Positions 42,601 through 51,345 of a stretch of DNA of 64,000 nucleotides are shown in pieces. Within the stretch, counting starts at the first letter, position 1, and every line of letters starts with the position of its first letter. Location: contig NZ_RBZV01000001.1 of the NCBI RefSeq assembly GCF_003628145.1, positions 1,021,906 to 1,085,905 of the forward strand, written 5' to 3'. Position numbers and translations under genes: made by a program. The notes below the pieces were generated by a model that worked only from the letters and a program-made list of their open reading frames with translations, was not told the origin of the DNA and made no database searches. Origin of the DNA: Trinickia fusca. Its GTDB lineage: Bacteria > Pseudomonadota > Gammaproteobacteria > Burkholderiales > Burkholderiaceae.

Positions 42601-44193
42601 ATGACGAATACGCTGTCGTTGCCGCAAGGCATGCAGATCACCGGCGCAATCGAGCCCGGATTCGAAGCGATCCTCACGCGCGATGCGCTCGAACTCGTCG
42701 CGAGCCTGCATCGCACGTTCGCACCGCGTCGCCGCACCCTGCTCGAGGCTAGAGTCGAACGTACGAAGCGGCTCGATGCCGGCGAACGGCCCGACTTCCT
42801 CGCGCACACGCAGGCGATCCGCGACGGTGACTGGAAAGTCGCGCCGCTGCCGAAGGATCTGGCATGCCGTCGTGTCGAAATCACGGGCCCCGTCGAGCGC
42901 AAGATGATCATCAATGCGCTGAACTCTGGCGCCGATGCGTACATGACCGACTTCGAGGATTCGAACACGCCGAACTGGCACAACCAGATCACTGGCCATA
43001 TCAACCTGAAGGACGCGATCCGCCGCACCATCTCGCTCGAGCAGAACGGCAAGACCTACCGGCTCAACGAGAAGACCGCCACGCTGATCGTGCGTCCGCG
43101 CGGCTGGCATCTCGACGAGAAGCATGTAACCGTCGATGGCGAGCGAGTGAGCGGCGGCATCTTCGATTTCGCGCTGTTCCTGTTTCATAACGCCAAGGAA
43201 CTCGTGGCGCGGGGCAGCGGCCCGTACTTCTATCTGCCCAAGCTCGAGAGCCACCTCGAAGCGCGTCTGTGGAACGACATCTTCGTTGCGGCCCAGGAAG
43301 CCGTGGGCATCCCGCGTGGCACGATCCGCGCGACCGTGCTGGTCGAAACGATCCTCGCCGCATTCGAGATGGACGAAATCCTCTACGAACTGCGCGAGCA
43401 CAGCGCAGGGCTCAATGCGGGCCGCTGGGATTACATCTTCTCGGCCATCAAGAAGTTCAAGAACGACGCCGACTTCTGCCTGGCCGACCGCGCACAGATC
43501 ACGATGACCGTGCCGTTCATGCGCGCCTATGCGCTGCAATTGCTCAAGACCTGCCACAAGCGCCACGCGCCGGCGATCGGCGGCATGAGCGCACTGATTC
43601 CGATCAAGAGCGATGCCGCGGCCAACGACAAAGCCATGGCCGGCGTGCGCGCCGACAAGCGTCGCGACGCCACCGACGGCTACGACGGCGGCTGGGTCGC
43701 GCACCCGGGTCTCGTGCCGATCGCGATGGAAGAGTTCGTCAACGTGCTCGGCGAGCGGGCAAACCAGATCGACAAGCAACGCGACGACGTGCAAGTGACC
43801 CGGAAGGACCTGCTCGATTTCCGTCCCGAGACCCCGATCACCGAGGCGGGCCTGCGCAACAACATCAACGTGGGCATCCACTATCTGGGCTCGTGGCTGG
43901 CCGGCAACGGCTGCGTGCCGATCCACAATCTGATGGAGGATGCGGCAACCGCCGAAATCTCGCGCTCGCAGGTGTGGCAATGGATCCGCTCGCCGAAGGG
44001 CAAGCTCGAGGATGGCCGCAAGGTGACGGCCGAGCTCGTGCGCGCCATCGCTGCGGAAGAGCTCGCGAAGGTCAAAAGCGTCGTCGGCGGCGAGACGCAG
44101 TCCTACGATCGTGCGGCTGACATCTTCGACCGGATGTCGACGTCGGAGCAGTTCACCGAGTTCCTGACGCTGCCGCTTTACGAAGCGCTCTGA
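42601..44193 (+). CDS. aceB: Malate synthase A
   Basis: AceB condenses glyoxylate with acetyl-CoA to malate, the second glyoxylate-shunt step. The 530-residue protein is of the A isoform: [22 protein letters not shown] in part, [29 protein letters not shown] in part, and [12 protein letters not shown] with the catalytic Arg/Glu/Asp regions. AAGGAG precedes the ATG. Confidence 0.97.
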   Translation: MTNTLSLPQGMQITGAIEPGFEAILTRDALELVASLHRTFAPRRRTLLEARVERTKRLDAGERPDFLAHTQAIRDGDWKVAPLPKDLACRRVEITGPVERKMIINALNSGADAYMTDFEDSNTPNWHNQITGHINLKDAIRRTISLEQNGKTYRLNEKTATLIVRPRGWHLDEKHVTVDGERVSGGIFDFALFLFHNAKELVARGSGPYFYLPKLESHLEARLWNDIFVAAQEAVGIPRGTIRATVLVETILAAFEMDEILYELREHSAGLNAGRWDYIFSAIKKFKNDADFCLADRAQITMTVPFMRAYALQLLKTCHKRHAPAIGGMSALIPIKSDAAANDKAMAGVRADKRRDATDGYDGGWVAHPGLVPIAMEEFVNVLGERANQIDKQRDDVQVTRKDLLDFRPETPITEAGLRNNINVGIHYLGSWLAGNGCVPIHNLMEDAATAEISRSQVWQWIRSPKGKLEDGRKVTAELVRAIAAEELAKVKSVVGGETQSYDRAADIFDRMSTSEQFTEFLTLPLYEAL

Positions 44194-44259
44194 TCGGATC
44201 GTCTTGTTCTTGCGCCCGGCGCGTCGTGCGGCCGGGCGCAAAGGCAAAGGGCAAAGGGC

Positions 44260-44289
44260 AAAAAAAAGCGCCGCAACTTTGCGGCGCTT
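44260..44289 (-). terminator. Terminator of the YtfP-like gene
   Basis: A 10-bp stem (AAGCGCCGCA / TGCGGCGCTT) with a four-base loop. On the minus strand it is followed by eight T. It lies 23 bases past the YtfP-like stop. The GGCAAAG x3 run just left of it is simple sequence. Confidence 0.85.
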
Positions 44290-44311
44290 CCTACTTCCGG
44301 GATCGGATCGA

Positions 44312-44743
44312 TCAACTACCGTACTTGAGCTCGGGTTCGGCATCGCGGGCCACCCGATACGCGATCCAGTCACCGCCTTGGATGCGCGCGCGATTGGCGA
44401 CCGACTCGGGCCCGACGGGATAGAACAGACACTGCACCGGCCGGTCGTTCAACATCACCGTGATCTGCTTCGACAGGAACAGGCCGTCACCGCCCGGATA
44501 GATTCCTTCGATCTCGTCGAGCACCGGCACGAGCGCCTCGTCGATCTCATAGACGTCGCCGCGCACGGCACCAGCCGAGCCATCGGGCACGAGCCCCGGA
44601 TAACGGCCGAAATCGTAGAGGCGACCGTGCGTGCTCGTGGAGCCGATCAAACGCGGGGTATCAATCTGATTGCGCGCGGCGGCACGGCCGATGTCGTTGA
44701 TTTCGCCCGCCCGCAGCGTGCCGTATACAAACACGTATAGCAT
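44312..44743 (-). CDS. Gamma-glutamylcyclotransferase-like protein (YtfP family)
   Basis: A 143-residue protein of the GGCT fold. The family YGTLR phosphate-like loop is at residues 7-11 (VFVYGTLRAGE), and a conserved Glu lies in VLDEIEGIYPGG. YtfP/AIG2-like members have no settled substrate. The ATG at 44743 places the motif at the N-terminus as usual; an ATG 15 codons upstream is less likely. Confidence 0.85.
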   Translation of the reverse strand: MLYVFVYGTLRAGEINDIGRAAARNQIDTPRLIGSTSTHGRLYDFGRYPGLVPDGSAGAVRGDVYEIDEALVPVLDEIEGIYPGGDGLFLSKQITVMLNDRPVQCLFYPVGPESVANRARIQGGDWIAYRVARDAEPELKYGS

Positions 44744-45065
44744 TGCCCTCGTCCTTTTTGTGGTTAGTGGCATCGTTGATTTTTGCAAGCTAACGTAATG
44801 CGGCCCAAGGCTACCCCGACGACGGCTGGTTCCCTATCGTTGGGATGTCCATGCGCCGCTCGCATTATGCATCTCGACTGATTACCGTGCGTGATTCCCC
44901 ACCTTTACCGACGGGCCACACCGCTGCCGAGCGAGCTCCGACCCAACCGCGGCAACCGCGTCGCTGCGATCACGAACGGACGATCATGCGCCTCGAGCGT
45001 CGCATGCTCATACAATAACGGTCGTAGGCACCCCATCTTGGGGCGCTTGGCTCTTTGCCTCGATC
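44744..45065. other. 322-base gap without a gene
   Basis: Divergent region between the YtfP-like and AraC genes. TACAAT at 45011-45016 is a possible -10 for araC but has no good -35. CCCC-ATCTT-GGGG (about 45031-45043) is a small hairpin in the predicted leader. No other coding signal. Confidence 0.5.
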
Positions 45066-45941
45066 ATGACCCAGTCCGCTGCCTCGACGCCTCCCGCGCG
45101 CGTGCGCTACATCGACATTCCGCCCGAAGTCGCGCCCACGCCCGAGCATCCGATTCGCGTGCGCTCCCGTCCCATGCCGGCCAGCGAGCGGATTGCGCTG
45201 CATATGCACGCGTGGGCGCAAGTCGCCTATGCTTCGCGCGGCGTGCTGCGCGTGGCCGTCGAGAGCAGTACCTGGATGGTGCCGCCCTCACGCGCGATCT
45301 GGGTGCCGCCGAATGTGCCGCATGAAGTCTTCGTCATCGAGGATGCCTATCTGCGCACGCTCTACGTCGACGCATCGGTGGTGCCCAACGGGCTCGATGC
45401 GTGCCGTGTCGTTGAAGTCTCGGGTCTGCTGCGCGAAGTGATCGCCGCCATCGATACGCGCGGGCTTACGCCGACGCGCGAACGGTTGCTCGGCGCACTC
45501 GCGCTCGATGAGCTGACGCGCTCCGAGCCGCTGCCGCTGTCGGTGCCGATGCCGCGCGAGAAACGGCTGCGAGCGCTATGCGAAGCCCTGCTGGCTGACC
45601 CAGGCAATGCCGACCCGCTCGAATACTGGGCCGCGAGCGTCGGCGCAAGCACGCGCACGATCGCGCGGCTCTTTCGCTACGAGCTTGGTATGAGCTTCTC
45701 GCAATGGCGCCAGCAGGCCGTGCTCGCACGGGCCATTCCGCTACTGAACCAGGGCCGCGCACTTTCGCAGATTGCCCACGAACTCGGCTATCAAAGCCAG
45801 AGCGCGTTTTCGGCGATGTTCCGGCGTGCGTTCGGCGAAAGCCCGCGTGCGTTCATGATGCGCGACACGGAACGAACGCTCGACGAATCGGCGCTGCGCG
45901 ACGACGACATCGAAGACGGATTGACACCCATCGAGCACTAG
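45066..45941 (+). CDS. AraC-family transcriptional regulator
   Basis: A 291-residue regulator: an N-terminal cupin domain (HMHAWAQVAYASRGVLRVAV in part, PPNVPHEV) followed by two helix-turn-helix motifs (WAASVGASTRTIARLFRYELGMSF and IAHELGYQSQSAFSAMFRRAFG in part). Such cupin-AraC proteins usually control an adjacent exporter or metabolic gene; none is adjacent here, so the target is unknown. Confidence 0.9.
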   Translation: MTQSAASTPPARVRYIDIPPEVAPTPEHPIRVRSRPMPASERIALHMHAWAQVAYASRGVLRVAVESSTWMVPPSRAIWVPPNVPHEVFVIEDAYLRTLYVDASVVPNGLDACRVVEVSGLLREVIAAIDTRGLTPTRERLLGALALDELTRSEPLPLSVPMPREKRLRALCEALLADPGNADPLEYWAASVGASTRTIARLFRYELGMSFSQWRQQAVLARAIPLLNQGRALSQIAHELGYQSQSAFSAMFRRAFGESPRAFMMRDTERTLDESALRDDDIEDGLTPIEH

Positions 45942-45966
45942 GCTCAGCACGCGCGTCAGACAGGAC

Positions 45967-46431
45967 TCAGACAGGGCGCGCCATGTGCCGGATCGCGCCC
46001 AATTGCGCGAGGCGCGGACCGACGAGCCGATAGCCCATGCGCAGGTATAGCCGCGCGGCAGGATTGTCGACGAACACGCGCAGTTGCGTTTCGCGCAGAC
46101 CGCGCTCGCGCGCCCAGCGATGCGAGGTTTCGAGCAGATAAGTGCCCGCGCCATGGCGCCGGTGCCCTGCCGCGATCTGCACATCGCGGATGTGCAGCGA
46201 ATCCCCTTCCTCGGTCAGCCGTAGCACGCCGATGGCCTCGCCATCGACTTCCAGAATGAAATTTTCTGACTCACGCCAACTCGCGAGAAACAGGTCGGCA
46301 CGCCAGATCAGATGATGGCGCTCGTAATAGCCGCCCATGTTCGTGCGCGTCAGCGCCTCGGCGAATACGAAATCGTCGTGCGTCGCTTGACGAAGCCCAA
46401 AGGGCGACGGGTCATCGGTGGGAGCGAACAT
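45967..46431 (-). CDS. GNAT-family N-acetyltransferase
   Basis: A 154-residue acetyltransferase. The acetyl-CoA loop is IAAGHRRHGAGTYLLE and the C-terminal NPAARLYLRMGYRLVG is typical. The substrate is not deducible. The ATG at 46431 follows GGGAGC; 50 upstream codons in frame are antisense-like. Convergent with araC, and its upstream region abuts the tRNA terminator. Confidence 0.88.
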   Translation of the reverse strand: MFAPTDDPSPFGLRQATHDDFVFAEALTRTNMGGYYERHHLIWRADLFLASWRESENFILEVDGEAIGVLRLTEEGDSLHIRDVQIAAGHRRHGAGTYLLETSHRWARERGLRETQLRVFVDNPAARLYLRMGYRLVGPRLAQLGAIRHMARPV

Positions 46432-46580
46432 GAAAGACAGGACAGGCTGCGCTCGGCACACGGTAAGACAGACCGCCGGGAGTTGCAATGGCGGTTTGCC
46501 CCGCTTCGGCGACCTCGGACGATTACAGACGATTACGACCAACTGACACGGGTAGACAGCGTGCAGTAAGCGAAAACGCA

Positions 46581-46620
46581 AAGAAAAAGCCCGCTCGAAC
46601 TTTCGTTCGAACGGGCTTTA
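46581..46620 (-). terminator. Terminator of the tRNA-Asp/Glu operon
   Basis: A 15-bp stem with one mismatch (AAAGCCCGCTCGAAC against GTTCGAACGGGCTTT), four-base loop, and T-rich tail on the minus strand immediately after the last tRNA-Asp. Confidence 0.9.
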
Positions 46621-46622
46621 TT

Positions 46623-46699
46623 TGGCGGAGTGGACGGGACTCGAACCCGCGACCCCCGGCGTGACAGGCCGGTATTCTAACCGACTGAACTACCACTCC
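46623..46699 (-). tRNA. tRNA-Asp (GTC), copy 1
   Basis: Read on the minus strand: 7-bp acceptor GGAGTGG/CCACTCC, GTC anticodon in the loop CTGTCAC, T-loop GGTTCGAGTCC, discriminator G and encoded CCA. 77 bases including CCA. Last gene of the operon. Confidence 0.97.
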
Positions 46700-46777
46700 A
46701 GTCTTTGCATCATGACCCGAGAGCGTCGGTTGTTTCTCTCGAGCTGCGTCGCTTTCGTCGAAGCGCCGCCGATGTCT

Positions 46778-46853
46778 TGGCGTCCCCTAGGGGATTCGAA
46801 CCCCTGTACTCACCGTGAAAGGGTGATGTCCTAGGCCTCTAGACGAAGGGGAC
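46778..46853 (-). tRNA. tRNA-Glu (TTC), copy 1
   Basis: Acceptor GTCCCCT/AGGGGAC, anticodon TTC within CTTTCAC, T-loop GGTTCGAATCC, discriminator G and encoded CCA. 76 bases. 78 bases upstream of tRNA-Asp copy 1. Confidence 0.97.
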
Positions 46854-46919
46854 CTAACCTACTGCTTGCAGCTTTACTTCCAAAGCTCATTCAGGCTTAC
46901 CCGAACAAACTTCTCTTTT

Positions 46920-46996
46920 TGGCGGAGTGGACGGGACTCGAACCCGCGACCCCCGGCGTGACAGGCCGGTATTCTAACCGACTGAACTACCACTCC
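46920..46996 (-). tRNA. tRNA-Asp (GTC), copy 2
   Basis: Identical in sequence to copy 1 as read here, with encoded CCA. Part of the duplicated Asp-Glu cassette. Confidence 0.97.
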
Positions 46997-47074
46997 AGTC
47001 TTTGCATCATACTCGCGAGCGTCGGTCTCGTCTCGAGAGTTGCGGCGCTTCTCGTCCGAAGCGCTGCCGATGTC

Positions 47075-47150
47075 TGGCGTCCCCTAGGGGATTCGAACCC
47101 CTGTACTCACCGTGAAAGGGTGATGTCCTAGGCCTCTAGACGAAGGGGAC
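47075..47150 (-). tRNA. tRNA-Glu (TTC), copy 2
   Basis: Identical in sequence to copy 1 as read here, with encoded CCA. First gene of the operon, about 55 bases after the predicted start site. Confidence 0.97.
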
Positions 47151-47210
47151 AAAATCTTTTCACAACCACTGCGTTTTCGCTATCTTCTTTCGTCAACAGC
47201 GAAGACCGCT

Positions 47211-47239
47211 ATTCTAACTACCTTCCAAGCATTTGTGAA
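47211..47239 (-). promoter_or_regulatory. Promoter of the tRNA-Glu/Asp operon
   Basis: On the minus strand: TTCACA (47239-47234), 17 bp, TAGAAT (47216-47211). About 60 bases upstream of tRNA-Glu copy 2. The rest of the 47151-47470 gap has no gene. Confidence 0.65.
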
Positions 47240-47470
47240 GTCTTTTTTTCTACAACCTGCCGCTCTTTGGAAAAGAGCGCTTCGTTCACACACTTTGCCC
47301 TGCAACAACAGAGCCGGCGATTATACGCATGCCCTTCTCTAATCAGCAAGCATTTTCTTTCGGACGGATATCGACTACCGATAACGAAACGAGTACCACA
47401 TGCAACGCTTGGAAGCTCCGCTGCGCTCGTCGTTGAAAACAGTCGATGACCAACCCTGAAAACGGCCGTA

Positions 47471-47509
47471 GAAAAAATAAAGCCCCGATTGCTCAGGGCT
47501 TATTTTTTT
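47471..47509 (-). terminator. tRNA-Ala terminator
   Basis: AAGCCC / GGGCTT stem with a ten-base loop, flanked by T-runs on both strands, 12 bases past the tRNA-Ala 3' end. Bidirectional in form. Confidence 0.8.
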
Positions 47510-47521
47510 CTGTCTGCTTTA

Positions 47522-47597
<76 letters not shown>

Positions 47598-47616
47598 CTT
47601 GCAGAACAGAAATGAG

Positions 47617-47645
47617 ATTATATGGGGGCCTTTCGCGCTTGTAAA
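47617..47645 (-). promoter_or_regulatory. tRNA-Ala promoter
   Basis: Minus strand TTTACA (47645-47640), 17 bp, TATAAT (47622-47617), followed by the tRNA about 20 bases later. A GC-rich spacer end (GGCCCCCA) precedes the -10. Confidence 0.85.
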
Positions 47646-47702
47646 TACCTTTGTGCAGCTTTTTTTAATTTCCCTGCGAACAAGCGCCCTGCCCCCGCGC
47701 GC

Positions 47703-49112
47703 TCAGCTTGCGAGCGCCGCCTCCAGCCGACCCAGTACACGCTCACGGCCGAACAACACGAGTACCGCGTCGATGGACGGCGTGTGCGTCGTACCCGCCA
47801 CGAGCAAGCGCACCGGCATCGCCAGCTGCGGCATCTTGAGCTTATGCGCAGCCAGCGTCGCCTTCAGCGCCGCAGCAATGCCCTCCTTCGTCCACTCGGC
47901 CGAACGCAGCGCAGCCGTCAGGTCGGCAAGTGCCGGACGCACGGCATCGGTCAGATGCTGCGCCAGCGCTTCCGGCTCGGGTGCAGGCGTGCGGTAGAAC
48001 ATCGCCGCGCCTTCGGCGATCTCCTTGATCGTCGTGGCACGATCCTTCATCAGCGCGACGACGCCCACCGCGTCGGGGCCGCTCGCGAGCGCGGCCTCGT
48101 CGATATCAAGCGCGGCGAAGAACGGCTTGGCGAGATCGGCCAGGCGCGCGTTGTCGGCTTCCTTGATGTAATGGTTGTTGAGCCAGCTCAGCTTGTCCTG
48201 GTCGTATTGCGCCGGCGACTTGCCAAGGTGCTCGAGATCGAACCACTCGACGAACTGCTCGCGCGAGAAGATCTCCGCATCGCCGTGCGACCAGCCGAGG
48301 CGCGCGAGGTAATTGAGTACGGCCTCCGGCAGATAGCCGGCGTCGCGGTAGCCCGTCACGCTCATCGCGCCGTGGCGCTTGCTCATCTTCTCGCCCGCTT
48401 CGTTCAGCACGGTCGGCAAGTGCGCATAGACGGGCGGCTCGCCGCCGAGCGCGCGCAAGATGTTGATCTGGCGCGGCGTGTTGTTGACGTGATCGTCGCC
48501 GCGGATCACGTGCGTGATGCGCATGTCGAGATCGTCGACGACGACGCAGAAGTTGTACGTCGGCGTGCCGTCGGGCCGGGCGATGACGAGGTCGTCGAGT
48601 TCTTCGTTGGAAATCTCGACGGGGCCTTTGACGGCATCGTCCCACGCGACGACACCCTCAAGCGGATTCTTGAAACGGATCACAGGCGCCACGCCCTCAG
48701 GCGGTGTCGGCAACACCTTGCCGGGCTCGGGACGCCACGTGCCATCGTAGCGCGGCTTCTCGCCGGCTTCGCGCTGCTTCTCGCGTAGCGCATCGAGCTC
48801 TTCCGTCGACATGTAGCACGGGTACGCCAAGCCTTGTTCGACCATCTGCCCGATGACCTCGCGATAGCGGTCCATGCGCTGCATCTGATAGAACGGACCT
48901 TCGTCGAAGTTCAGGCCAAGCCACGCCATGCCTTCGAGAATCGCGTCGACCGACGCGGCCGTCGAACGCTCGACGTCGGTGTCCTCGATGCGCAGCACGA
49001 ACGTTCCTTTCATCTTGCGTGCAAACGCCCACGGATAAAGCGCGGAACGGATATTGCCAAGGTGGATGAAGCCGGTCGGGCTCGGAGCGAAACGGGTACG
49101 GACGGTGGTCAT
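47703..49112 (-). CDS. gltX: Glutamyl-tRNA synthetase
   Basis: GltX charges tRNA-Glu. The 469-residue class I synthetase has the HIGH-type motif [17 protein letters not shown] and [10 protein letters not shown], with the catalytic-domain segment [11 protein letters not shown]. Length fits. The ATG at 49112 ([12 protein letters not shown]) is the family start; 23 upstream codons are rejected. It sits next to the tRNA-Ala and tRNA-Glu genes but has its own promoter region. Confidence 0.97.
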   Translation of the reverse strand: MTTVRTRFAPSPTGFIHLGNIRSALYPWAFARKMKGTFVLRIEDTDVERSTAASVDAILEGMAWLGLNFDEGPFYQMQRMDRYREVIGQMVEQGLAYPCYMSTEELDALREKQREAGEKPRYDGTWRPEPGKVLPTPPEGVAPVIRFKNPLEGVVAWDDAVKGPVEISNEELDDLVIARPDGTPTYNFCVVVDDLDMRITHVIRGDDHVNNTPRQINILRALGGEPPVYAHLPTVLNEAGEKMSKRHGAMSVTGYRDAGYLPEAVLNYLARLGWSHGDAEIFSREQFVEWFDLEHLGKSPAQYDQDKLSWLNNHYIKEADNARLADLAKPFFAALDIDEAALASGPDAVGVVALMKDRATTIKEIAEGAAMFYRTPAPEPEALAQHLTDAVRPALADLTAALRSAEWTKEGIAAALKATLAAHKLKMPQLAMPVRLLVAGTTHTPSIDAVLVLFGRERVLGRLEAALAS

Positions 49113-49240
49113 ATGCGGATTCGTGGTTCGGAAGGCGCCAAGCGCGACACATGCGCCGTGCGCGGCATCGGCGGCACGCACCGGGCCTGCGGGCGGAGCT
49201 CCAGCGCGTTCGCGCGTGATCGGCGGACAAAGAAACGGGA

Positions 49241-49246
49241 ATTATA
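49241..49246 (-). promoter_or_regulatory. Candidate gltX -10 element
   Basis: TTATAAT on the minus strand 130 bases upstream of gltX, the only AT-rich patch in the 318-base divergent gap (49113-49430). No good -35 is seen. Confidence 0.4.
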
Positions 49247-49430
49247 ACCGCGCGCCCCATTCGCGCTGCGGCCTGCTACGCAGGCAGCGCCAAGTGTCCC
49301 GCGCTCTACCGGTCGCCCATCGTTTTTGCCTTATGATGTGCGCGCGCCGCGGGGGGCTCCCTCGGGCGCGCAAGGCCCCAATCGGCCTTGCCGGCTTGCT
49401 ATGCGGCGTCCAGCGCCGCCGGAGACATCG

Positions 49431-50396
49431 TTGAAATCCTCTTCCCCCAACCTCACCCGGCGCGGCTTTTCGATCGCGTGCGCGACCGCCCTGCTCGGCG
49501 CCTGCACCTCGACGCCCACCAAGAACGGCAACGAAACGCCCGGGCAAACGCCCACCAATCCGAACTCCGCCTCATCAGCGGCTGCAACCCCCGCGCGTGC
49601 GCCGCGCATCGGCTTGGCGCTCGGCGGCGGCGCCGCGCGTGGCTTTGCGCATATCGGCGTCATCAAGGCACTCGAGGCGCGCGGCATCCATGTCGACCTG
49701 GTCTGCGGCACGAGCGCCGGCTCGGTCGTCGGCGCGCTGTATGCGTCCGGCATGAACGGCATCGCCATCAACAAGCTCGCGCTGACGATGGATCAGGCCT
49801 CGATCAGCGACTGGGCCCTGCCGTTCCGCTCGCGTGGCTTGCTGCAAGGCGTGGCCTTGCAGAACTATGTCAACGCGACGGTCGGCAACCGGCAGATCGA
49901 GAAGCTGGCCAAGCCGTTCGGCATCGTGGCCACCGATCTGCATACCGGTCAGCCGATCCTGTTCCAACGCGGCAACACCGGCATCGCGGTGCGCGCCTCA
50001 TGCAGCGTGCCGTCGATTTTCGAGCCCGTGTCGATTGGCGGTCACGAGTATGTCGACGGTGGGCTCGTCAGCCCGGTACCGGCTTCGTTTGCGCGCAAAA
50101 TGGGCGCCGACTTCGTGATTGCCGTCGATATCTCGTCGCGCCCTGAAGGTGCCCCCACGCAAAGCTCGTTCGACGTGCTGATGCAGACGTTCACGATCAT
50201 GGGGGAGCGAATCAAGACCTACGAACTCGAGAAATACGCCGACTTCGTCATTCGCCCGAGCCTCGCGGCGATGGGCGGCAGCGACTTCGGCCAGCGCAAT
50301 GCGGCGATCCTCGCCGGCGAGGAGGCGGTCGCCAAAGCGTTCCCGGATCTGGAGCGCAAGCTTGCGGCTAGCCATGCCGCGCCAGCTGCGGCGTAA
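49431..50396 (+). CDS. Patatin-like phospholipase lipoprotein
   Basis: A 321-residue exported esterase. LTRRGFSIACATALLGAC combines a twin-Arg start and a lipobox (LLGAC), so it is probably a lipoprotein. The patatin domain has the oxyanion loop GGGAARGF, catalytic GTSAGS and the DGG dyad Asp (YVDGGLVSP). Closest in layout to RssA-type proteins. I choose the TTG at 49431, since GGAG lies six bases upstream; the ATG at 49401 has no Shine-Dalgarno. Divergent from gltX. Confidence 0.85.
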   Translation: MKSSSPNLTRRGFSIACATALLGACTSTPTKNGNETPGQTPTNPNSASSAAATPARAPRIGLALGGGAARGFAHIGVIKALEARGIHVDLVCGTSAGSVVGALYASGMNGIAINKLALTMDQASISDWALPFRSRGLLQGVALQNYVNATVGNRQIEKLAKPFGIVATDLHTGQPILFQRGNTGIAVRASCSVPSIFEPVSIGGHEYVDGGLVSPVPASFARKMGADFVIAVDISSRPEGAPTQSSFDVLMQTFTIMGERIKTYELEKYADFVIRPSLAAMGGSDFGQRNAAILAGEEAVAKAFPDLERKLAASHAAPAAA

Positions 50397-50433
50397 CACG
50401 CCAGCAACAGCGCTATCGGCTGGCGATCAAACG

Positions 50434-50467
50434 AAAAAGCCCGCTTCGATTGAAGCGGGCTTTTTTT
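50434..50467. terminator. Bidirectional terminator
   Basis: A 14-bp stem AAAAAGCCCGCTTC / GAAGCGGGCTTTTT, GATT loop and T-runs on both strands, between the convergent patatin and NlpC/P60 genes. Confidence 0.92.
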
Positions 50468-50522
50468 ACTGATCAATGCGACGCTGACAGCTAACCGAAT
50501 AAACGCACGGTAGCGATCGATA

Positions 50523-51209
50523 TCAGTTGTCGCTGCCGCCAATTGTCGCGCTCACGCGCTGGCGCAATTCGTCGGCTTTAATCGGGAACTGCGACTCGAT
50601 GCGGCGTGCACCGGTAAAACGCTTTTCCCAGTAGCCATCGTCGAGATCGTCGACACGGATCGTGCTGCCCGTCGAAGGCGAATGCACGAACTTGTTGCCG
50701 CCGATGTAAATGCCGACGTGCGAGAACGTGCGGCGCATCGTGTTGAAGAACACCAGATCGCCTGGCTTGAGGTCGCTGACCCGAACCTTTTCGCCTACGC
50801 GGCTCATTTCCTCGGCACGGCGCGGCAGCGCCAGCCCCAGCGTGTCCTGGAACACGTAGCGCACGAAGCCGCTGCAATCGAGCCCCGAATCAGGCGAGCT
50901 GCCGCCCCAGCGGTAGCGCACACCGATCATGTTGAGTGCGCCGACGACCACGTCGCCCGCCTTGCCGGCCACGCCTGACAGAAAGGCCTTGGCACCGCCA
51001 CTGGTGGCAGGCGCTGCGTTCGCTTGGGGAGTCTGGAGAGAACCGGAGGGAGACGGAGATGCGGACTCGGCTTGAGTCGACGTTGGCACACTTTGCTGCA
51101 AAGTGTTCGCTTCGTCGGCGAACGCACCGGCTGTCGCCGTCATCAACACGCCAATGAACATTCCAGCGACGATGTGCGAGCAAGCCTGGGCAAAGTTTCT
51201 ATGCTGCAT
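50523..51209 (-). CDS. NlpC/P60 (C40) cell-wall peptidase
   Basis: A 228-residue exported endopeptidase. A signal peptide (residues ~1-31, ending GAFA-DE) precedes a Ser/Pro/Gln-rich linker and the C40 domain: catalytic Cys in GLDCSGFVRYVF, His in FSHVGIYIGG, and a third polar residue shortly after (FVHSPSTG). Members cut D-Glu-mDAP bonds in peptidoglycan. A strong promoter lies 44 bases upstream. Confidence 0.92.
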   Translation of the reverse strand: MQHRNFAQACSHIVAGMFIGVLMTATAGAFADEANTLQQSVPTSTQAESASPSPSGSLQTPQANAAPATSGGAKAFLSGVAGKAGDVVVGALNMIGVRYRWGGSSPDSGLDCSGFVRYVFQDTLGLALPRRAEEMSRVGEKVRVSDLKPGDLVFFNTMRRTFSHVGIYIGGNKFVHSPSTGSTIRVDDLDDGYWEKRFTGARRIESQFPIKADELRQRVSATIGGSDN

Positions 51210-51259
51210 CGGTCGGTAGGTTTTGCTTAAAAATCAGGGATCTGCGAAAAGTTTGGACG

Positions 51260-51288
51260 ATACTAGCCAGGAAGCAACCGGATGTCAA
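51260..51288 (-). promoter_or_regulatory. Promoter of the NlpC/P60 gene
   Basis: Minus strand TTGACA (51288-51283), 17 bp, TAGTAT (51265-51260): a near-consensus sigma-70 promoter, with start near 51253 and a leader of about 44 bases. Confidence 0.8.
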
Positions 51289-51345
51289 AACAAATTAATA
51301 AAAACAATGGGGGTACCGTCTGAATTCATTTGAATCAGGCCTGAA

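Larger units (their letters stand above)
46623..47150 (-). repeat. Tandem duplication of a tRNA-Glu/tRNA-Asp cassette
   Basis: The two cassettes are offset by 297 bases. The tRNAs are identical, and the spacers after tRNA-Glu and around GCGTCGGT and CGCCGATGTC are similar but diverged, so the duplication is old enough for spacer drift while the tRNAs stayed fixed. Confidence 0.9.

Noticed and set aside
46622..47131. Two 70-codon frames starting MAEWTGLEPATPGVTGRYSN
   Set aside because: They are translations across antisense tRNA-Asp and tRNA-Glu genes, a common annotation artefact.
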